Translations under genes and position numbers: made by a program | Part shown: positions 39,893-49,225 of the stretch, piece by piece | How the letters are laid out: the number at the start of each line of letters is the position of its first letter | Numbering within the stretch: position 1 is the first letter of the stretch | Origin: Sphingosinicella sp942492965 | GTDB lineage: Bacteria > Pseudomonadota > Alphaproteobacteria > Sphingomonadales > Sphingomonadaceae | Direction of reading: 5' to 3' | Length of the DNA stretch: 64,000 bases | Assembly: GCA_942492965.1 (NCBI GenBank) | Contig: OW818656.1 | Span: 1,364,001 to 1,428,000 of the forward strand | The notes under the pieces: model-generated | What the model saw: the letters and a program-made list of their open reading frames with translations, nothing else | Told to the model about the DNA's origin: nothing | The model's database searches: none

Positions 39893-41548
39893 ATGGAATC
39901 ACTCACACTCAAGGCCTTTGGCTGGCTGGGCGCGGCATTGATTGCGATCATCGCAATCGCGCTTTCGGCCGATCAGGGATTTGCGATCCACATGGCGATC
40001 GTCGCGGTGGCTGCGCTGCTTGCGCTTGCGGCGACGCTCTCGGGCGCGGACTACACCGTCGCGCGCGGCATCCTCAAGGCGCCGGCCGACACGGGCCGGT
40101 ATGATGACGATCCCGTCCGCTGGGGCGTGATCGCGACGGTTTTCTGGGGCGTGGTCGGCTTCCTCGCCGGCCTTTTCATCGCGCTCCAGCTCGCCTTCCC
40201 GGTCCTCAATCTCGGCTTTGAATACACCACGTTCGGCCGGCTGCGGCCGCTGCACACATCGGCGGTGATTTTCGCGTTCGGCGGTAACGCGCTCATCGCG
40301 ACGAGCTTCTACGTCGTGCAGCGCACCTGCCGCGCCCGCCTCGCCCTTCCGGGCCTCGCCCGCTTCGTGTTCTGGGGCTACCAGCTCTTCATCGTGCTTG
40401 CCGCCACCGGCTACGTGCTCGGCATCACCGAGGCGCGCGAGTATGCCGAGCCCGAATGGTACGTCGACATCTGGCTCACCATCGTCTGGGTCGCCTATCT
40501 CGCGGTTTTCGTCGGCACGCTCCTCAAGCGCCGCGAGCCGCACATCTACGTGGCGAACTGGTTCTACCTCGCCTTCATCATCACCATCGCGATGCTGCAC
40601 CTCGTCAACAACCTGTCGATGCCGGTCAGCCTGTTCGGTTCCAAGAGCTACAGCGCCTTCGCGGGCGTGCAGGATGCGCTGACGCAGTGGTGGTACGGCC
40701 ACAACGCGGTGGGCTTCTTCCTCACCGCCGGCTTCCTCGCGATGATGTATTACTTCGTGCCGAAGCAGGCGGAACGGCCGGTCTATTCCTACCGGCTTTC
40801 CATCATCCACTTCTGGTCGCTGATCTTCCTCTACATCTGGGCGGGTCCGCACCACCTGCACTACACGGCGCTGCCCGACTGGGCGCAGACGCTCGGCATG
40901 GTTTTCTCGATCATGCTGTGGATGCCGAGCTGGGGCGGCATGATCAACGGCCTGATGACGCTGAACGGCGCCTGGGACAAGATCCGCACCGACCCGATCA
41001 TCCGCATGATGGTGATGGCGCTCGCCTTCTACGGCATGAGCACCTTCGAAGGGCCGATGCTGTCGATCAAGGCGGTGAACAGCCTGTCGCACTACACCGA
41101 CTGGACCATCGGCCACGTCCACTCCGGCGCTTTGGGCTGGAACGGCATGATCACCTTCGCGGCGATCTACTACCTGACTCCGCGCCTGTGGAACCGCCAG
41201 CGGCTCTATTCGCTGCGCATGGTCAACTGGCACTTCTGGCTCGCGACCGTGGGCATCGTGCTCTACGCCTCGTCGATGTGGGTCGCAGGCATCATGCAGG
41301 GCCTGATGTGGCGGGAATACGGGGAGGACGGCTACCTCGTGTACGCCTTCTCCGAGGTCACCGCGGCGATGCTGCCGATGTACCTGATCCGCGCCGCCGG
41401 CGGCGTCCTCTACCTCGCCGGTGCGCTGGTCATGGTCTGGAACGTCTGGCTGACCATCGCCGGCAAGCTCCGCGAGGAGAAGCCGATGACCGAAACCCCG
41501 TATGACGCCGCAGCGGACCGTCCGCTCGCCCCGCAGCCCGCAGAGTAA
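39893..41548 (+). CDS. ccoN: Cytochrome cbb3 oxidase subunit I (CcoN)
   Basis: A 551-residue twelve-helix heme-copper oxidase subunit of C-type. Visible are LRPLHTSAVIFAFGGNALIATSFYVVQRT with a heme-ligand His, WWYGHNAVGFFLTAGFLAMMYYFVP with the CuB His and active-site Tyr region, IWAGPHHLHYTALPDW, and HVHSGALGWNG, which supplies heme ligands. It reduces O2 to water at high affinity. ATG 39893 is preferred over 39839 because the predicted Fnr-dependent transcript begins near 39850 and GGGGA precedes 39893. It opens the ccoNOQP-GHIS cluster. Confidence 0.96.
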   Translation: MESLTLKAFGWLGAALIAIIAIALSADQGFAIHMAIVAVAALLALAATLSGADYTVARGILKAPADTGRYDDDPVRWGVIATVFWGVVGFLAGLFIALQLAFPVLNLGFEYTTFGRLRPLHTSAVIFAFGGNALIATSFYVVQRTCRARLALPGLARFVFWGYQLFIVLAATGYVLGITEAREYAEPEWYVDIWLTIVWVAYLAVFVGTLLKRREPHIYVANWFYLAFIITIAMLHLVNNLSMPVSLFGSKSYSAFAGVQDALTQWWYGHNAVGFFLTAGFLAMMYYFVPKQAERPVYSYRLSIIHFWSLIFLYIWAGPHHLHYTALPDWAQTLGMVFSIMLWMPSWGGMINGLMTLNGAWDKIRTDPIIRMMVMALAFYGMSTFEGPMLSIKAVNSLSHYTDWTIGHVHSGALGWNGMITFAAIYYLTPRLWNRQRLYSLRMVNWHFWLATVGIVLYASSMWVAGIMQGLMWREYGEDGYLVYAFSEVTAAMLPMYLIRAAGGVLYLAGALVMVWNVWLTIAGKLREEKPMTETPYDAAADRPLAPQPAE

Positions 41549-41559
41549 GGACGCGCGCA

Positions 41560-42294
41560 ATGGCATCCCGTTTCTTCGATCACAAACGTCTCGAAAAGAA
41601 CGTCACCCTGCTCGGCGTCGCCGCGCTCGTCGTCGTCGCCATCGGCGGCATCGTGGAGATCGCGCCGCTCTTCTGGATCGACTCCACGATCGAGAAGGTG
41701 GAGGGCGTGCGTCCCTACACGCCGCTCGAGCTCGCGGGCCGCAACATCTACATGCGCGAGGGCTGCTACAACTGCCACAGCCAGATGGTGCGCCCATTCC
41801 GCGACGAGGTGGAACGCTACGGGCACTACAGTCTCGCGGCGGAAAGCATGTACGACCACCCGTTCCAGTGGGGCTCCAAGCGCACGGGGCCGGACCTCGC
41901 ACGCGTCGGCGGCCGCTATTCGGACGAGTGGCACGTGCAGCACCTCACCGATCCGCGCTCGGTGGTGCCGGAATCGATCATGCCGCCGTATGCGTTCCTC
42001 AAGGAGCGCCCACTGAAGGCCGGCGACATGACGAAGCACCTCACCGCGCTCAGCCGTGTCGGCGTTCCCTATGACGCCGCCGCGATCAAGGCCGCGAACG
42101 ACGACCTCAAGCTGCAGACGGACGAGTTCGGCGATCTCGAGGTCTTCCAGAAACGCTACCCCAAGGCGCAGGTCCGCGACTTCGACGGCAACCCGAAGCA
42201 GATCACCGAGATGGACGCGCTCGTCGCCTATCTGCAGATGCTCGGCACGCTTGTCGACTTCCAGGCCGCCGCGCCGCAGGAGCAGCCGCGATGA
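41560..42294 (+). CDS. ccoO: Cytochrome cbb3 oxidase subunit II (CcoO)
   Basis: A 244-residue membrane-anchored monoheme cytochrome c. One N-terminal membrane helix (VTLLGVAALVVVAIGGIVEIAPLF) is followed by the heme site EGCYNCHSQMVRPF and the axial Met region (PESIMPPY). It passes electrons from CcoP to CcoN. It lies 11 bases after ccoN, and its stop overlaps the ccoQ start (ATGA). Confidence 0.96.
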   Translation: MASRFFDHKRLEKNVTLLGVAALVVVAIGGIVEIAPLFWIDSTIEKVEGVRPYTPLELAGRNIYMREGCYNCHSQMVRPFRDEVERYGHYSLAAESMYDHPFQWGSKRTGPDLARVGGRYSDEWHVQHLTDPRSVVPESIMPPYAFLKERPLKAGDMTKHLTALSRVGVPYDAAAIKAANDDLKLQTDEFGDLEVFQKRYPKAQVRDFDGNPKQITEMDALVAYLQMLGTLVDFQAAAPQEQPR

Positions 42295-42452
42295 GCTACG
42301 AGACGCTCCGTCACCTCGCCGACAGCTGGGGCCTCGTCTTCATGGGCGTGACGTTCCTCGTCCTCGTCGGCTGGACCTTCCGCCCAAAGGCGCGGGACGA
42401 TCACAAGCGCGCCGCCAACATGATTTTCGATCAGGACGACCACAATGGCTGA
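42291..42452 (+). CDS. ccoQ: Cytochrome cbb3 oxidase subunit CcoQ
   Basis: A 53-residue single-span protein, beginning MSYETLRHLADSWG, then the helix LVFMGVTFLVLVGWTF followed by RPKARDDHKRAANMIF, a typical CcoQ tail. CcoQ stabilises the cbb3 complex. It overlaps ccoO by four bases and ccoP by eight. Confidence 0.92.
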   Translation: MSYETLRHLADSWGLVFMGVTFLVLVGWTFRPKARDDHKRAANMIFDQDDHNG

Positions 42453-43365
42453 CAACAAGCGCATCGACGAGCCGACCGGCACCGAAACCGTCGGTCACGA
42501 ATGGGACGGCATCGAGGAACTCGACACGCCGCTTCCCCGCTGGTGGCTGTGGACCTTCTACATCACGATCGTGTGGGCACTGATCTACACGATCCTGTTC
42601 CCGGCATGGCCGCTTGTGGAACGCGCCACGGCGGGCGTGCTCGGCTGGTCGAGCCATGGCGAGCTCGACGCACAGCTCGCCGCCGCCGATGCGAAGCTGC
42701 TGCCGATCCGCGAGGCGATCGGCCGCACCCCGGTGGAGAATATTCCGAATGACCCCGAGCTGCTGCGAGCAGCGGTCGCGGGCGGGCAATCGACCTTCAA
42801 GGTCTACTGCGTGCAGTGCCACGGCTCCGGTGCGGCAGGCGCGAAGGGCTATCCGAACCTCAACGACGACGACTGGCTGTGGGGCGGCGACATCAATGCC
42901 ATCCACTACACGATCGAGCACGGCATCCGGAACCCGGACCATGACGAGACCCGCCTGTCGATGATGCCCGCGTTCGGACGCGACGGCATCCTGACGCCCG
43001 CGCAGATCAGCAACGTCGTCAGCTACGTCCAGCTCATCGCCGGGCAGGGCGAGGCATCGAAGGCGACCGCGCGCGGCGCGCAGATTTACGCCGAGAACTG
43101 CGTGAGCTGCCACGGCGCCGAAGGCAAGGGCGACCGCACGCAGGGTGCGCCGAACCTCACCGACGGAATCTGGCTCTACGGCAGCGACCGCGACACGCTC
43201 GTCGCGACCGTCACCAACAGCCGCCAGGGCGTGATGCCGCGCTGGGGCAATCGCCTCGACCCGGCAACCGTGAAGATGCTCGCCACCTACGTGCATTCGC
43301 TGGGCGGCGGCGAGGCGCCTGTCGTCACTGCCGCAGCGGACGGAAGCGGCGATGTCACACCCTGA
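42445..43365 (+). CDS. ccoP: Cytochrome cbb3 oxidase subunit III (CcoP)
   Basis: A 306-residue diheme cytochrome c. After a short cytosolic N-terminus with EWDGIEELDTPLPRWWLW and one membrane span come two heme c sites, YCVQCHGSG (about residue 128) and NCVSCHGAEG (about 220), each followed by a Met ligand region (MMPAFG, VMPRWG). It accepts electrons from the bc1 complex or a soluble cytochrome. Its last codons overlap ccoG. Confidence 0.96.
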   Translation: MADNKRIDEPTGTETVGHEWDGIEELDTPLPRWWLWTFYITIVWALIYTILFPAWPLVERATAGVLGWSSHGELDAQLAAADAKLLPIREAIGRTPVENIPNDPELLRAAVAGGQSTFKVYCVQCHGSGAAGAKGYPNLNDDDWLWGGDINAIHYTIEHGIRNPDHDETRLSMMPAFGRDGILTPAQISNVVSYVQLIAGQGEASKATARGAQIYAENCVSCHGAEGKGDRTQGAPNLTDGIWLYGSDRDTLVATVTNSRQGVMPRWGNRLDPATVKMLATYVHSLGGGEAPVVTAAADGSGDVTP

Positions 43366-44818
43366 AGAATTGAAGGGCCTCAAGCCCTCGCTCTACGAGG
43401 CCCGGAAAGGCGTCTACCCGAAAGCGGTGGACGGCACCTTCCGGCGCCTCAAATGGGCGATCATGGCGATCACGCTGACGATCTACTACGTGACGCCGTG
43501 GCTGCGCTGGGACCGGGGGCCGTATGCTCCCGATCAGGCTGTGCTCGTCGATCTCGCGCACCGCCGCTTCTACATGTTCTCGATCGAGATCTGGCCGCAC
43601 GAATTCTACTACGTGGCGGGCCTGCTCATCATGGCCGGCATCGGCCTGTTTCTCGTCACCTCGACGGTCGGCCGCGCATGGTGCGGCTATGCCTGCCCGC
43701 AGACCGTGTGGACCGATCTTTTCCTCCACGTCGAACGCTTCATCGACGGTGACCGCAACGCACAGATCCGCCTGAAGAAGGCGCCGATGGGCGCGACCAA
43801 GCTCGGCAAGCGCACCGCGAAATACGCGATCTGGCTGGCGATCGCGATGGCGACGGGCGGCGCGTGGATTTTCTATTTCGCCGACGCGCCGACGCTGCTG
43901 CGCGAACTCTTCACCGGCGAAGCGCCGTTCGTCGCCTATGCGACCGTCGGCGTGCTCACCGCCACCACCTTCATCTTCGGCGGCTTCATGCGCGAGCAGG
44001 TGTGCATCTACATGTGCCCGTGGCCGCGCATCCAGACCGCGCTGATGGACGAGAAATCACTCACCGTCACCTACAAGGACTGGCGCGGCGAACCGCGCAC
44101 GCATGGGCTGAAGAAAGCGCAGGCCGAGATCGCCGATTTCGACAAGGTCGGCGATTGCATCGATTGCGACCAGTGCGTCGCCGTGTGCCCCACCGGCATC
44201 GACATCCGCGAAGGACCGCAGATCGGTTGCATCACGTGCGCGCTCTGCATCGACGCCTGCGACAAGGTCATGACGCAGATCGGCCGGCCGCGCGGCCTCA
44301 TCGACTATGTTACCGAGGAAAGCGCCGAGCTTGAAAAGACGGGGCAGCCGCCCAAACCCGTGATCCGAACGCTGCTCCGCCCGCGCACGATCGCCTATTT
44401 CATGCTGTGGGGCAGCATCGGCCTTGCCATGCTGTTCGTGCTCGGCCAGCGCACGCGCATCGACATCAGCGCGCTGCAGGACCGCAACCCGCAGTTCGTC
44501 CGCCTCTCCGATGGCCACATCCGCAACAGCTACACGGTGAAGGTCCGCAACATGGAAAACCGCCCGCGCGCGGTCGAGATCGGCATCGAAGGCCTGCCCG
44601 ATGCGATCATGTGGACCGCCGAAGGCACACGCGACACCGGCGGCCGCACCGTGAAGATCGAAACCCCGGCGGACGCCGTCGCGAAGACCCGCATCTTCGT
44701 GGCCACGCCCGCCGATGGCGAGCCGCGCCAGGAAATCTTCTTCACCGTGCGCGGCCTCGACGCGACGGGCGGCACCGACCGCGACAACGTGTATTTCGAT
44801 CGGGAGAGCGCGAAATGA
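43352..44818 (+). CDS. ccoG: Cytochrome c oxidase accessory protein CcoG (RdxA/FixG)
   Basis: A 488-residue membrane ferredoxin. It has about five spans, the CGYACPQTVW motif, EQVCIYMCPW, and two [4Fe-4S] sites CIDCDQCVAVCP and CITCALCIDACD; the C-terminal domain is an Ig-like periplasmic module. CcoG is a cupric reductase needed for copper delivery to cbb3. It overlaps ccoP by 14 bases and ccoH by four. Confidence 0.95.
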   Translation: MSHPEELKGLKPSLYEARKGVYPKAVDGTFRRLKWAIMAITLTIYYVTPWLRWDRGPYAPDQAVLVDLAHRRFYMFSIEIWPHEFYYVAGLLIMAGIGLFLVTSTVGRAWCGYACPQTVWTDLFLHVERFIDGDRNAQIRLKKAPMGATKLGKRTAKYAIWLAIAMATGGAWIFYFADAPTLLRELFTGEAPFVAYATVGVLTATTFIFGGFMREQVCIYMCPWPRIQTALMDEKSLTVTYKDWRGEPRTHGLKKAQAEIADFDKVGDCIDCDQCVAVCPTGIDIREGPQIGCITCALCIDACDKVMTQIGRPRGLIDYVTEESAELEKTGQPPKPVIRTLLRPRTIAYFMLWGSIGLAMLFVLGQRTRIDISALQDRNPQFVRLSDGHIRNSYTVKVRNMENRPRAVEIGIEGLPDAIMWTAEGTRDTGGRTVKIETPADAVAKTRIFVATPADGEPRQEIFFTVRGLDATGGTDRDNVYFDRESAK

Positions 44819-45270
44819 CCCGCCGTTTCACCGGGCGCCACATGCTGATCGTGATGGTCGCCTTCTTCGGCACCGTGATCGCGGTGAACGTGACGATGGC
44901 GATGTTCGCGACGCGCACCTTCGGCGGCACGGTTGTCGACAACTCCTACGTCGCCAGCCAGAAATTCAACGGCTGGCTCAAGGAAGCGCGCGATCAGGAT
45001 GCGCTCGGCTGGTCGCTGGGGCTGACGCTGGGCGAAGATCGCCGTCCGGTGATCGCGGCCGCCGCAGGCGAGACCCCGCTCGCCGGTGCCGTCGTCACCG
45101 CAACCGCGAAGCACCCCGTGGGCCGCGCCCCCGATATCGCCCTCACCTTCACGGAAGTGGCACCCGGGCAATTCCGCGCGATGCAGCCGCTCCCTGTCGG
45201 GCGCTGGAACATCCACATGGAAGCCGCGCGCGATGGCGCCGTGCTGCGCCGGATCGCCGGCCTTTCATGA
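44815..45270 (+). CDS. ccoH: cbb3 assembly protein CcoH (FixH)
   Basis: A 151-residue protein with one N-terminal span (LIVMVAFFGTVIAVNVTMAMFA) and a periplasmic FixH domain containing VVDNSYVASQKFNGWLKEARDQDALGW, the segment most conserved in FixH. It is required early in cbb3 assembly. The start overlaps ccoG and the stop overlaps ccoI, both as ATGA. Confidence 0.93.
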   Translation: MTRRFTGRHMLIVMVAFFGTVIAVNVTMAMFATRTFGGTVVDNSYVASQKFNGWLKEARDQDALGWSLGLTLGEDRRPVIAAAAGETPLAGAVVTATAKHPVGRAPDIALTFTEVAPGQFRAMQPLPVGRWNIHMEAARDGAVLRRIAGLS

Positions 45271-47390
45271 AACACGACATGCCCGTTCCCACTGCAGCGA
45301 TGCAGATGAAGACCTCGGTCTTCGCGGTGCCGGGTATGCGCTGCGCGGGCTGCATCTCGAAGCTGGAGAAGGGACTTTCGGGCGTCGAGGGCATTGCCGC
45401 GGCGCGCGTCAATTTCGGCGCGAAACGCGTCACGCTCACGCACGATCCGGCATTCGACGAACCGGCGCTCAAAGCCGTGATCGGCAAGGTCGGCTTCGAT
45501 GCCGAGCCGCTGCCCAACGATCTCGTTGAAAGCGGGGACAGCGAAAGCCGCATGTTGCTGCGTGCGATGGCGGTCGCGGGCTTTGCAGCGATGAACATCA
45601 TGCTGCTGTCGGTTTCGGTGTGGTCGGGCGCCGAAGGGCCGACGCGCGACATGTTCCACTGGCTGTCGGCGCTGATCGCGATCCCCACGATCGCCTATTC
45701 GGGACGCCCCTTCTTCCGCTCGGCACTCGGCGCGCTTCGGCGGGGCCGGACCAACATGGACGTGCCGATCTCGATCGGCGTTCTGCTCGCCACCGGGCTC
45801 AGCCTGTTCGAAACCGCCATCAGCGGCCCCCATGCCTATTTCGACGGCGCGGTGATGCTGCTGTTCTTCCTGCTCACCGGCCGCTGGCTCGACAGCGTGA
45901 TGCGCGACCGCGCGCGCGGCGGCGTCATGCAGCTTCTCCGCCAGACGGCACGCGGCGCCTATGTGATCGGCGAGGACGGACGCGAGCGTTGGTGCGAAGC
46001 GCGGTCGCTCGCGCCCGGAATGCGGATGCACGTCGCCGCCGGTGAACGCCTCGCCGCCGACGGTATCATCGAGGACGGCACGAGCGCCTTCGATCTCTCG
46101 CTGCTCACCGGCGAAAGCGCGCCGCAACCCCGCGCGCCCGGCGACACCGTGCTCGCGGGCACGCTCAATCTCGGCGCGCCCGTCCTGGTCCGCGCGGTGG
46201 CTGTCGGCGCCGACACCGCCATCGCCGACATCGCGCGGCTGATGGAAAGCGCGGGCCAATCCAAATCGCGCTACGTGCGCGTCGCGGACCGTGCCGCCCG
46301 CTGGTATGCGCCCGCCGTGCACACGCTCGCGGCGCTCTCCTTCGCGGGCTGGATGCTGGCGGGTGCGGGCTGGCATCATTCGCTCGTCATCGCCGTTGCC
46401 GTGCTCATCATCACCTGCCCCTGCGCGCTCGGCCTCGCCGTGCCCGCCGCGCAGATCGTCGCATCCGGCGCGCTGATGCGGCGCGGCGTGCTGGTGAAGG
46501 ACGGCAGCGCGCTCGAACGCCTCTCCGAAGTCACCACCGCCGCTTTCGACAAGACAGGCACGCTGACGCTCGGCCGCCCCGTGCTGGTCAATCCGGACGT
46601 CGTGCCCAAAGCCGACGCCCCCGTGCTGCTGGCACTCGCCTCAGCGAGTCGCCACCCGCTCGCCGAAGCTGTCCGCAGACATTTTTCGGGCATCGTTCCC
46701 GCCGTGCTCGATGATGTGACCGAAACGCCGGGCGAAGGCGTCAGCGCGCGCTATCGCGGCGCCGAGGTGCGGCTCGTTCGGCCGTCGGCATCCTGCGATA
46801 CGGGCATGGCCAGCCGTTTCGTGATCGCGGGCGGCACGGATGTGCTTCTGCGCTTTGAGGATGCGCTGCGGCCCGATGCGCGCAGGACGATCCAGCAACT
46901 CGGTGCGCTCGGCATCGATTCCTCGATCCTCTCCGGCGACCGCACCGAAGCCGTCGCGGAAACGGCGGCAGCGATCGGGATTGGCGCCGTCGCTGCGCTG
47001 ACACCGGCCGGCAAACTCGGCCTCATCCGCGCGATGACCGAGGAAGGCGACAAGGTCCTGATGGTCGGCGACGGCCTCAACGACGGCCCGGCGCTTGCCG
47101 CAGGCCACGTCTCGATGGCGCCCGCCTCGGCGAGCGATGTGGGCCAGAACGCCGCCGATGCCGTGTTCCTCGGGGACAGCCTCGCACCCGTCGCCGCGGC
47201 CATCCGCGCCGCGCGGCGGACGATGGCGGTCGTCCGGCAGAACTTCGCGCTCGCCATCGGCTACAACGTCATCGCCGTGCCGCTCGCGGTGATGGGGCAC
47301 GTGACGCCGCTAATCGCCGCGCTCGCCATGTCGGGGTCGTCGGTCATCGTTATCGCCAACGCGCTCAGACTTCGGAACGCGGCAGAGTGA
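45267..47390 (+). CDS. ccoI: Copper-exporting P1B-type ATPase for cbb3 assembly (CcoI/FixI)
   Basis: A 707-residue heavy-metal ATPase: N-terminal metal-binding GMRCAGCISK, eight spans, the TGES phosphatase loop, the intramembrane ion site CPCALGLAV, the phosphorylated Asp in FDKTGTLTLG, and GDGLNDGPAL. FixI-type pumps supply periplasmic Cu for CuB of cbb3. It is coupled to ccoH and ccoS by overlapping stop/start codons. Confidence 0.95.
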   Translation: MKHDMPVPTAAMQMKTSVFAVPGMRCAGCISKLEKGLSGVEGIAAARVNFGAKRVTLTHDPAFDEPALKAVIGKVGFDAEPLPNDLVESGDSESRMLLRAMAVAGFAAMNIMLLSVSVWSGAEGPTRDMFHWLSALIAIPTIAYSGRPFFRSALGALRRGRTNMDVPISIGVLLATGLSLFETAISGPHAYFDGAVMLLFFLLTGRWLDSVMRDRARGGVMQLLRQTARGAYVIGEDGRERWCEARSLAPGMRMHVAAGERLAADGIIEDGTSAFDLSLLTGESAPQPRAPGDTVLAGTLNLGAPVLVRAVAVGADTAIADIARLMESAGQSKSRYVRVADRAARWYAPAVHTLAALSFAGWMLAGAGWHHSLVIAVAVLIITCPCALGLAVPAAQIVASGALMRRGVLVKDGSALERLSEVTTAAFDKTGTLTLGRPVLVNPDVVPKADAPVLLALASASRHPLAEAVRRHFSGIVPAVLDDVTETPGEGVSARYRGAEVRLVRPSASCDTGMASRFVIAGGTDVLLRFEDALRPDARRTIQQLGALGIDSSILSGDRTEAVAETAAAIGIGAVAALTPAGKLGLIRAMTEEGDKVLMVGDGLNDGPALAAGHVSMAPASASDVGQNAADAVFLGDSLAPVAAAIRAARRTMAVVRQNFALAIGYNVIAVPLAVMGHVTPLIAALAMSGSSVIVIANALRLRNAAE

Positions 47391-47542
47391 ACGGCCTCGT
47401 CATCCTCATCCCCGTCGCGCTCGGGCTCGGGCTTGCGGGACTCGCCGCGTTCTTCTGGTCGGTGCGCTCCGGCCAGTTCGAGGATCTGGACGGCGCCGCC
47501 ATGCGCGTTCTGCTCGACGATGACGATGAGGAGGCCGAATGA
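47387..47542 (+). CDS. ccoS: cbb3 maturation protein CcoS
   Basis: A 51-residue single-span protein starting with GTG: NGLVILIPVALGLGLAGLAAFFW, then RSGQFEDLDGAAMRVLLDDDD, the conserved CcoS signature. It is needed to insert cofactors into CcoN. The start overlaps the ccoI stop. Confidence 0.93.
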   Translation: MNGLVILIPVALGLGLAGLAAFFWSVRSGQFEDLDGAAMRVLLDDDDEEAE

Positions 47543-47757
47543 TGCGCGGCCTTGTCCCCATGCTGCTCGCCGCGTTCACGATGGGCGTGCCCGATGCGGC
47601 GCTCGGTTCGCAGCGGATGATGGAGATCTGCAGCAGCGACGGCGCGCGCAAGGTCATCGTCGTCGAGGGCGATCCGTCCGCGCCGCAAGACACACCGCAC
47701 TGCGACCGCAAGGCCTGCCACGCCGTCTGCCAGCGAAAGCTCTTCGGGCAGCGCTGA
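47539..47757 (+). CDS. Small secreted Cys-containing protein in the cco operon
   Basis: A 72-residue protein with a signal peptide (MMRGLVPMLLAAFTMGVPDAALG) and a 48-residue mature part containing four cysteines (MEICSSDG, PHCDRKACHAVCQRK). His and Cys spacing near the C-terminus could bind copper or form two disulfides. No family is recognised. It overlaps ccoS by four bases and is therefore probably translated with the cbb3 assembly genes, which makes a copper-handling or thiol role worth considering. Confidence 0.65.
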   Translation: MMRGLVPMLLAAFTMGVPDAALGSQRMMEICSSDGARKVIVVEGDPSAPQDTPHCDRKACHAVCQRKLFGQR

Positions 47758-47831
47758 TTGCCGGTGGCGCGCATCGCCGCCCCAGCCTATCGTGCAGCCG
47801 TCGTTCGCATCCATTATGACATCGAGGTCGA

Positions 47832-48434
47832 ATGCCGATCGCGCGTCTGCTTGCTCTCATGATCTGCCTCGCCGCCTGCACGGGCATCGGCATCGAATTC
47901 CAGAACCTTATCGGCAAGGGCCAGTCGCTTGTCGGTGCAGTCTGGTCGCTCGCGGGTTATTTCACGATCCTGACCAATGCGATCGTCGCCGTGATTTTCG
48001 GTGCGATCGCCGCAGCAGCAGGTCGCACGCAAAAGCCGGGAATGGTCGCCGGCGTCGCCGCCGCGATCGCGCTCGTCGGCATCGTTTTCGCGCTGCTGCT
48101 TGAAGGTATGAGGCCGCTCGGCGGCTCGGTCGCCGTTTCGGACTTCCTGCTCCACAAGCTTACGCCCGTCGCCGTTCCGCTCTACTGGCTGCTGTTCACG
48201 CGCAAGGGCGCGCTGACGTGGCGCGATCCGCTGCTGTGGGTGCTCTATCCGCTCGCCTATCTCGGCTATGCGCTCACGCGCGGGCTATCGGAGGGACGAT
48301 TCGCCTATCCGTTCATCGATGTCGGCGCGATCGGCTGGATGCAGGCCGCAATCAACGCGGCAGCCATCGGCGCCGCGTTCGTCGTCGCGGGGCAGATTAT
48401 GGTCTTCGCCGACCGACTGCTCGCCCGGCGGTGA
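47832..48434 (+). CDS. Pr6Pr family membrane protein
   Basis: A 200-residue six-span membrane protein with the Pr6Pr layout: GIGIEFQNLIGKGQSLVGAVWSLAGYFTILTNAIVAV, a DFLLHKLTPVAVPLYWLLF helix, and PLLWVLYPLAYLGYALTRG. The family has conserved prolines in its helices and no known function. It follows the small secreted protein by 74 bases and is probably transcribed separately or by read-through; a bidirectional terminator follows. Confidence 0.87.
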   Translation: MPIARLLALMICLAACTGIGIEFQNLIGKGQSLVGAVWSLAGYFTILTNAIVAVIFGAIAAAAGRTQKPGMVAGVAAAIALVGIVFALLLEGMRPLGGSVAVSDFLLHKLTPVAVPLYWLLFTRKGALTWRDPLLWVLYPLAYLGYALTRGLSEGRFAYPFIDVGAIGWMQAAINAAAIGAAFVVAGQIMVFADRLLARR

Positions 48435-48447
48435 ACGCAAAAGAAAA

Positions 48448-48476
48448 CCCCTCCCCGGGATCGTACCGGGAAGGGG
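48448..48476. terminator. Bidirectional terminator between Pr6Pr and OmpW genes
   Basis: CCCCT-C-CCCGG and CCGGG-A-AGGGG pair with a single internal mismatch around a 7-base loop. TTT follows on the plus strand and TTTTCTTTT on the minus strand, so both converging genes can end here. Confidence 0.8.
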
Positions 48477-48497
48477 ATTTCGTACCTGTCAGGCCGA

Positions 48498-49166
48498 TCA
48501 GAAGCGGAAGCCGACGCCCGCGCCAACCACGATCGGATCGATGTTGATCTTCACGCGCTGGGTTCCTGCCGCGGTCGTATCGAGGCGCGCGGTGGTATCC
48601 ATGTCGATGTATTTGACATCGAGGTTCAGGAACATCTTCTCGTTGAGATCGATGTCGAGGCCGGCCTGAACGGCCCAGCCGAAGCTGTCCTTCAGCCGTA
48701 CCCGCGTTTCGCCGACGGCGCCTTCAAGCGCGTTCGATGCCTTGTCGTTGTAGAACATCGTGTAGTTGACGCCCGCGCCGACATACGGCCGCACCTTGCC
48801 TTCGGGCATGAAGTGATACTGCGCCGTTAGCGTCGGCGGCAGCACCCACGTGGAGGCGAGCTTGCCGATGGTTCCGGTCGTGCCCGTCTTGCCGCTCGCC
48901 GTGTGCTTGGTCGTGGCGGCGATCAGTTCGAAGCCGATGTTGTTTGTCGCCATATAGGTGAAATCCACCTCCGGCGCGATGGCATTGTCGAGGCTGACCT
49001 CCTCACCCGGGAACGCAGGCAGGACGCTGCCGCTCTTCTCGTTCGGCGCCACGACGATGCCGCGCAGCCGCACCAGGAAGTCACCCGCCGCGGCGTGGGC
49101 CAAATTCGGCGAAATTGTGGCCGCTGCGGCAATGCCCATCAGCATGGCGGCCTTGATACGGGTCAT
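48498..49166 (-). CDS. OmpW-family outer-membrane protein
   Basis: A 222-residue protein with a signal peptide (MLMGIAAAATISPNLAHA). An eight-stranded barrel starts GDFLVRLRGIVVAPNEKSG, includes PPTLTAQYHFMPEGKVRPYVGAGVNYTMFY (the OmpW signature) and SFGWAVQAGLDIDLNEKMFLNLDVKYI, and ends VGAGVGFRF. OmpW forms a narrow hydrophobic channel and in enterobacteria responds to oxygen and Fnr; a weak Fnr-like site is present upstream here. Confidence 0.92.
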   Translation of the reverse strand: MTRIKAAMLMGIAAAATISPNLAHAAAGDFLVRLRGIVVAPNEKSGSVLPAFPGEEVSLDNAIAPEVDFTYMATNNIGFELIAATTKHTASGKTGTTGTIGKLASTWVLPPTLTAQYHFMPEGKVRPYVGAGVNYTMFYNDKASNALEGAVGETRVRLKDSFGWAVQAGLDIDLNEKMFLNLDVKYIDMDTTARLDTTAAGTQRVKINIDPIVVGAGVGFRF

Positions 49167-49225
49167 CTGAAATCCCCTTCAACGTGTTTGACACCCCGGC
49201 GATACGCCCCTTGCACTCAATCACT

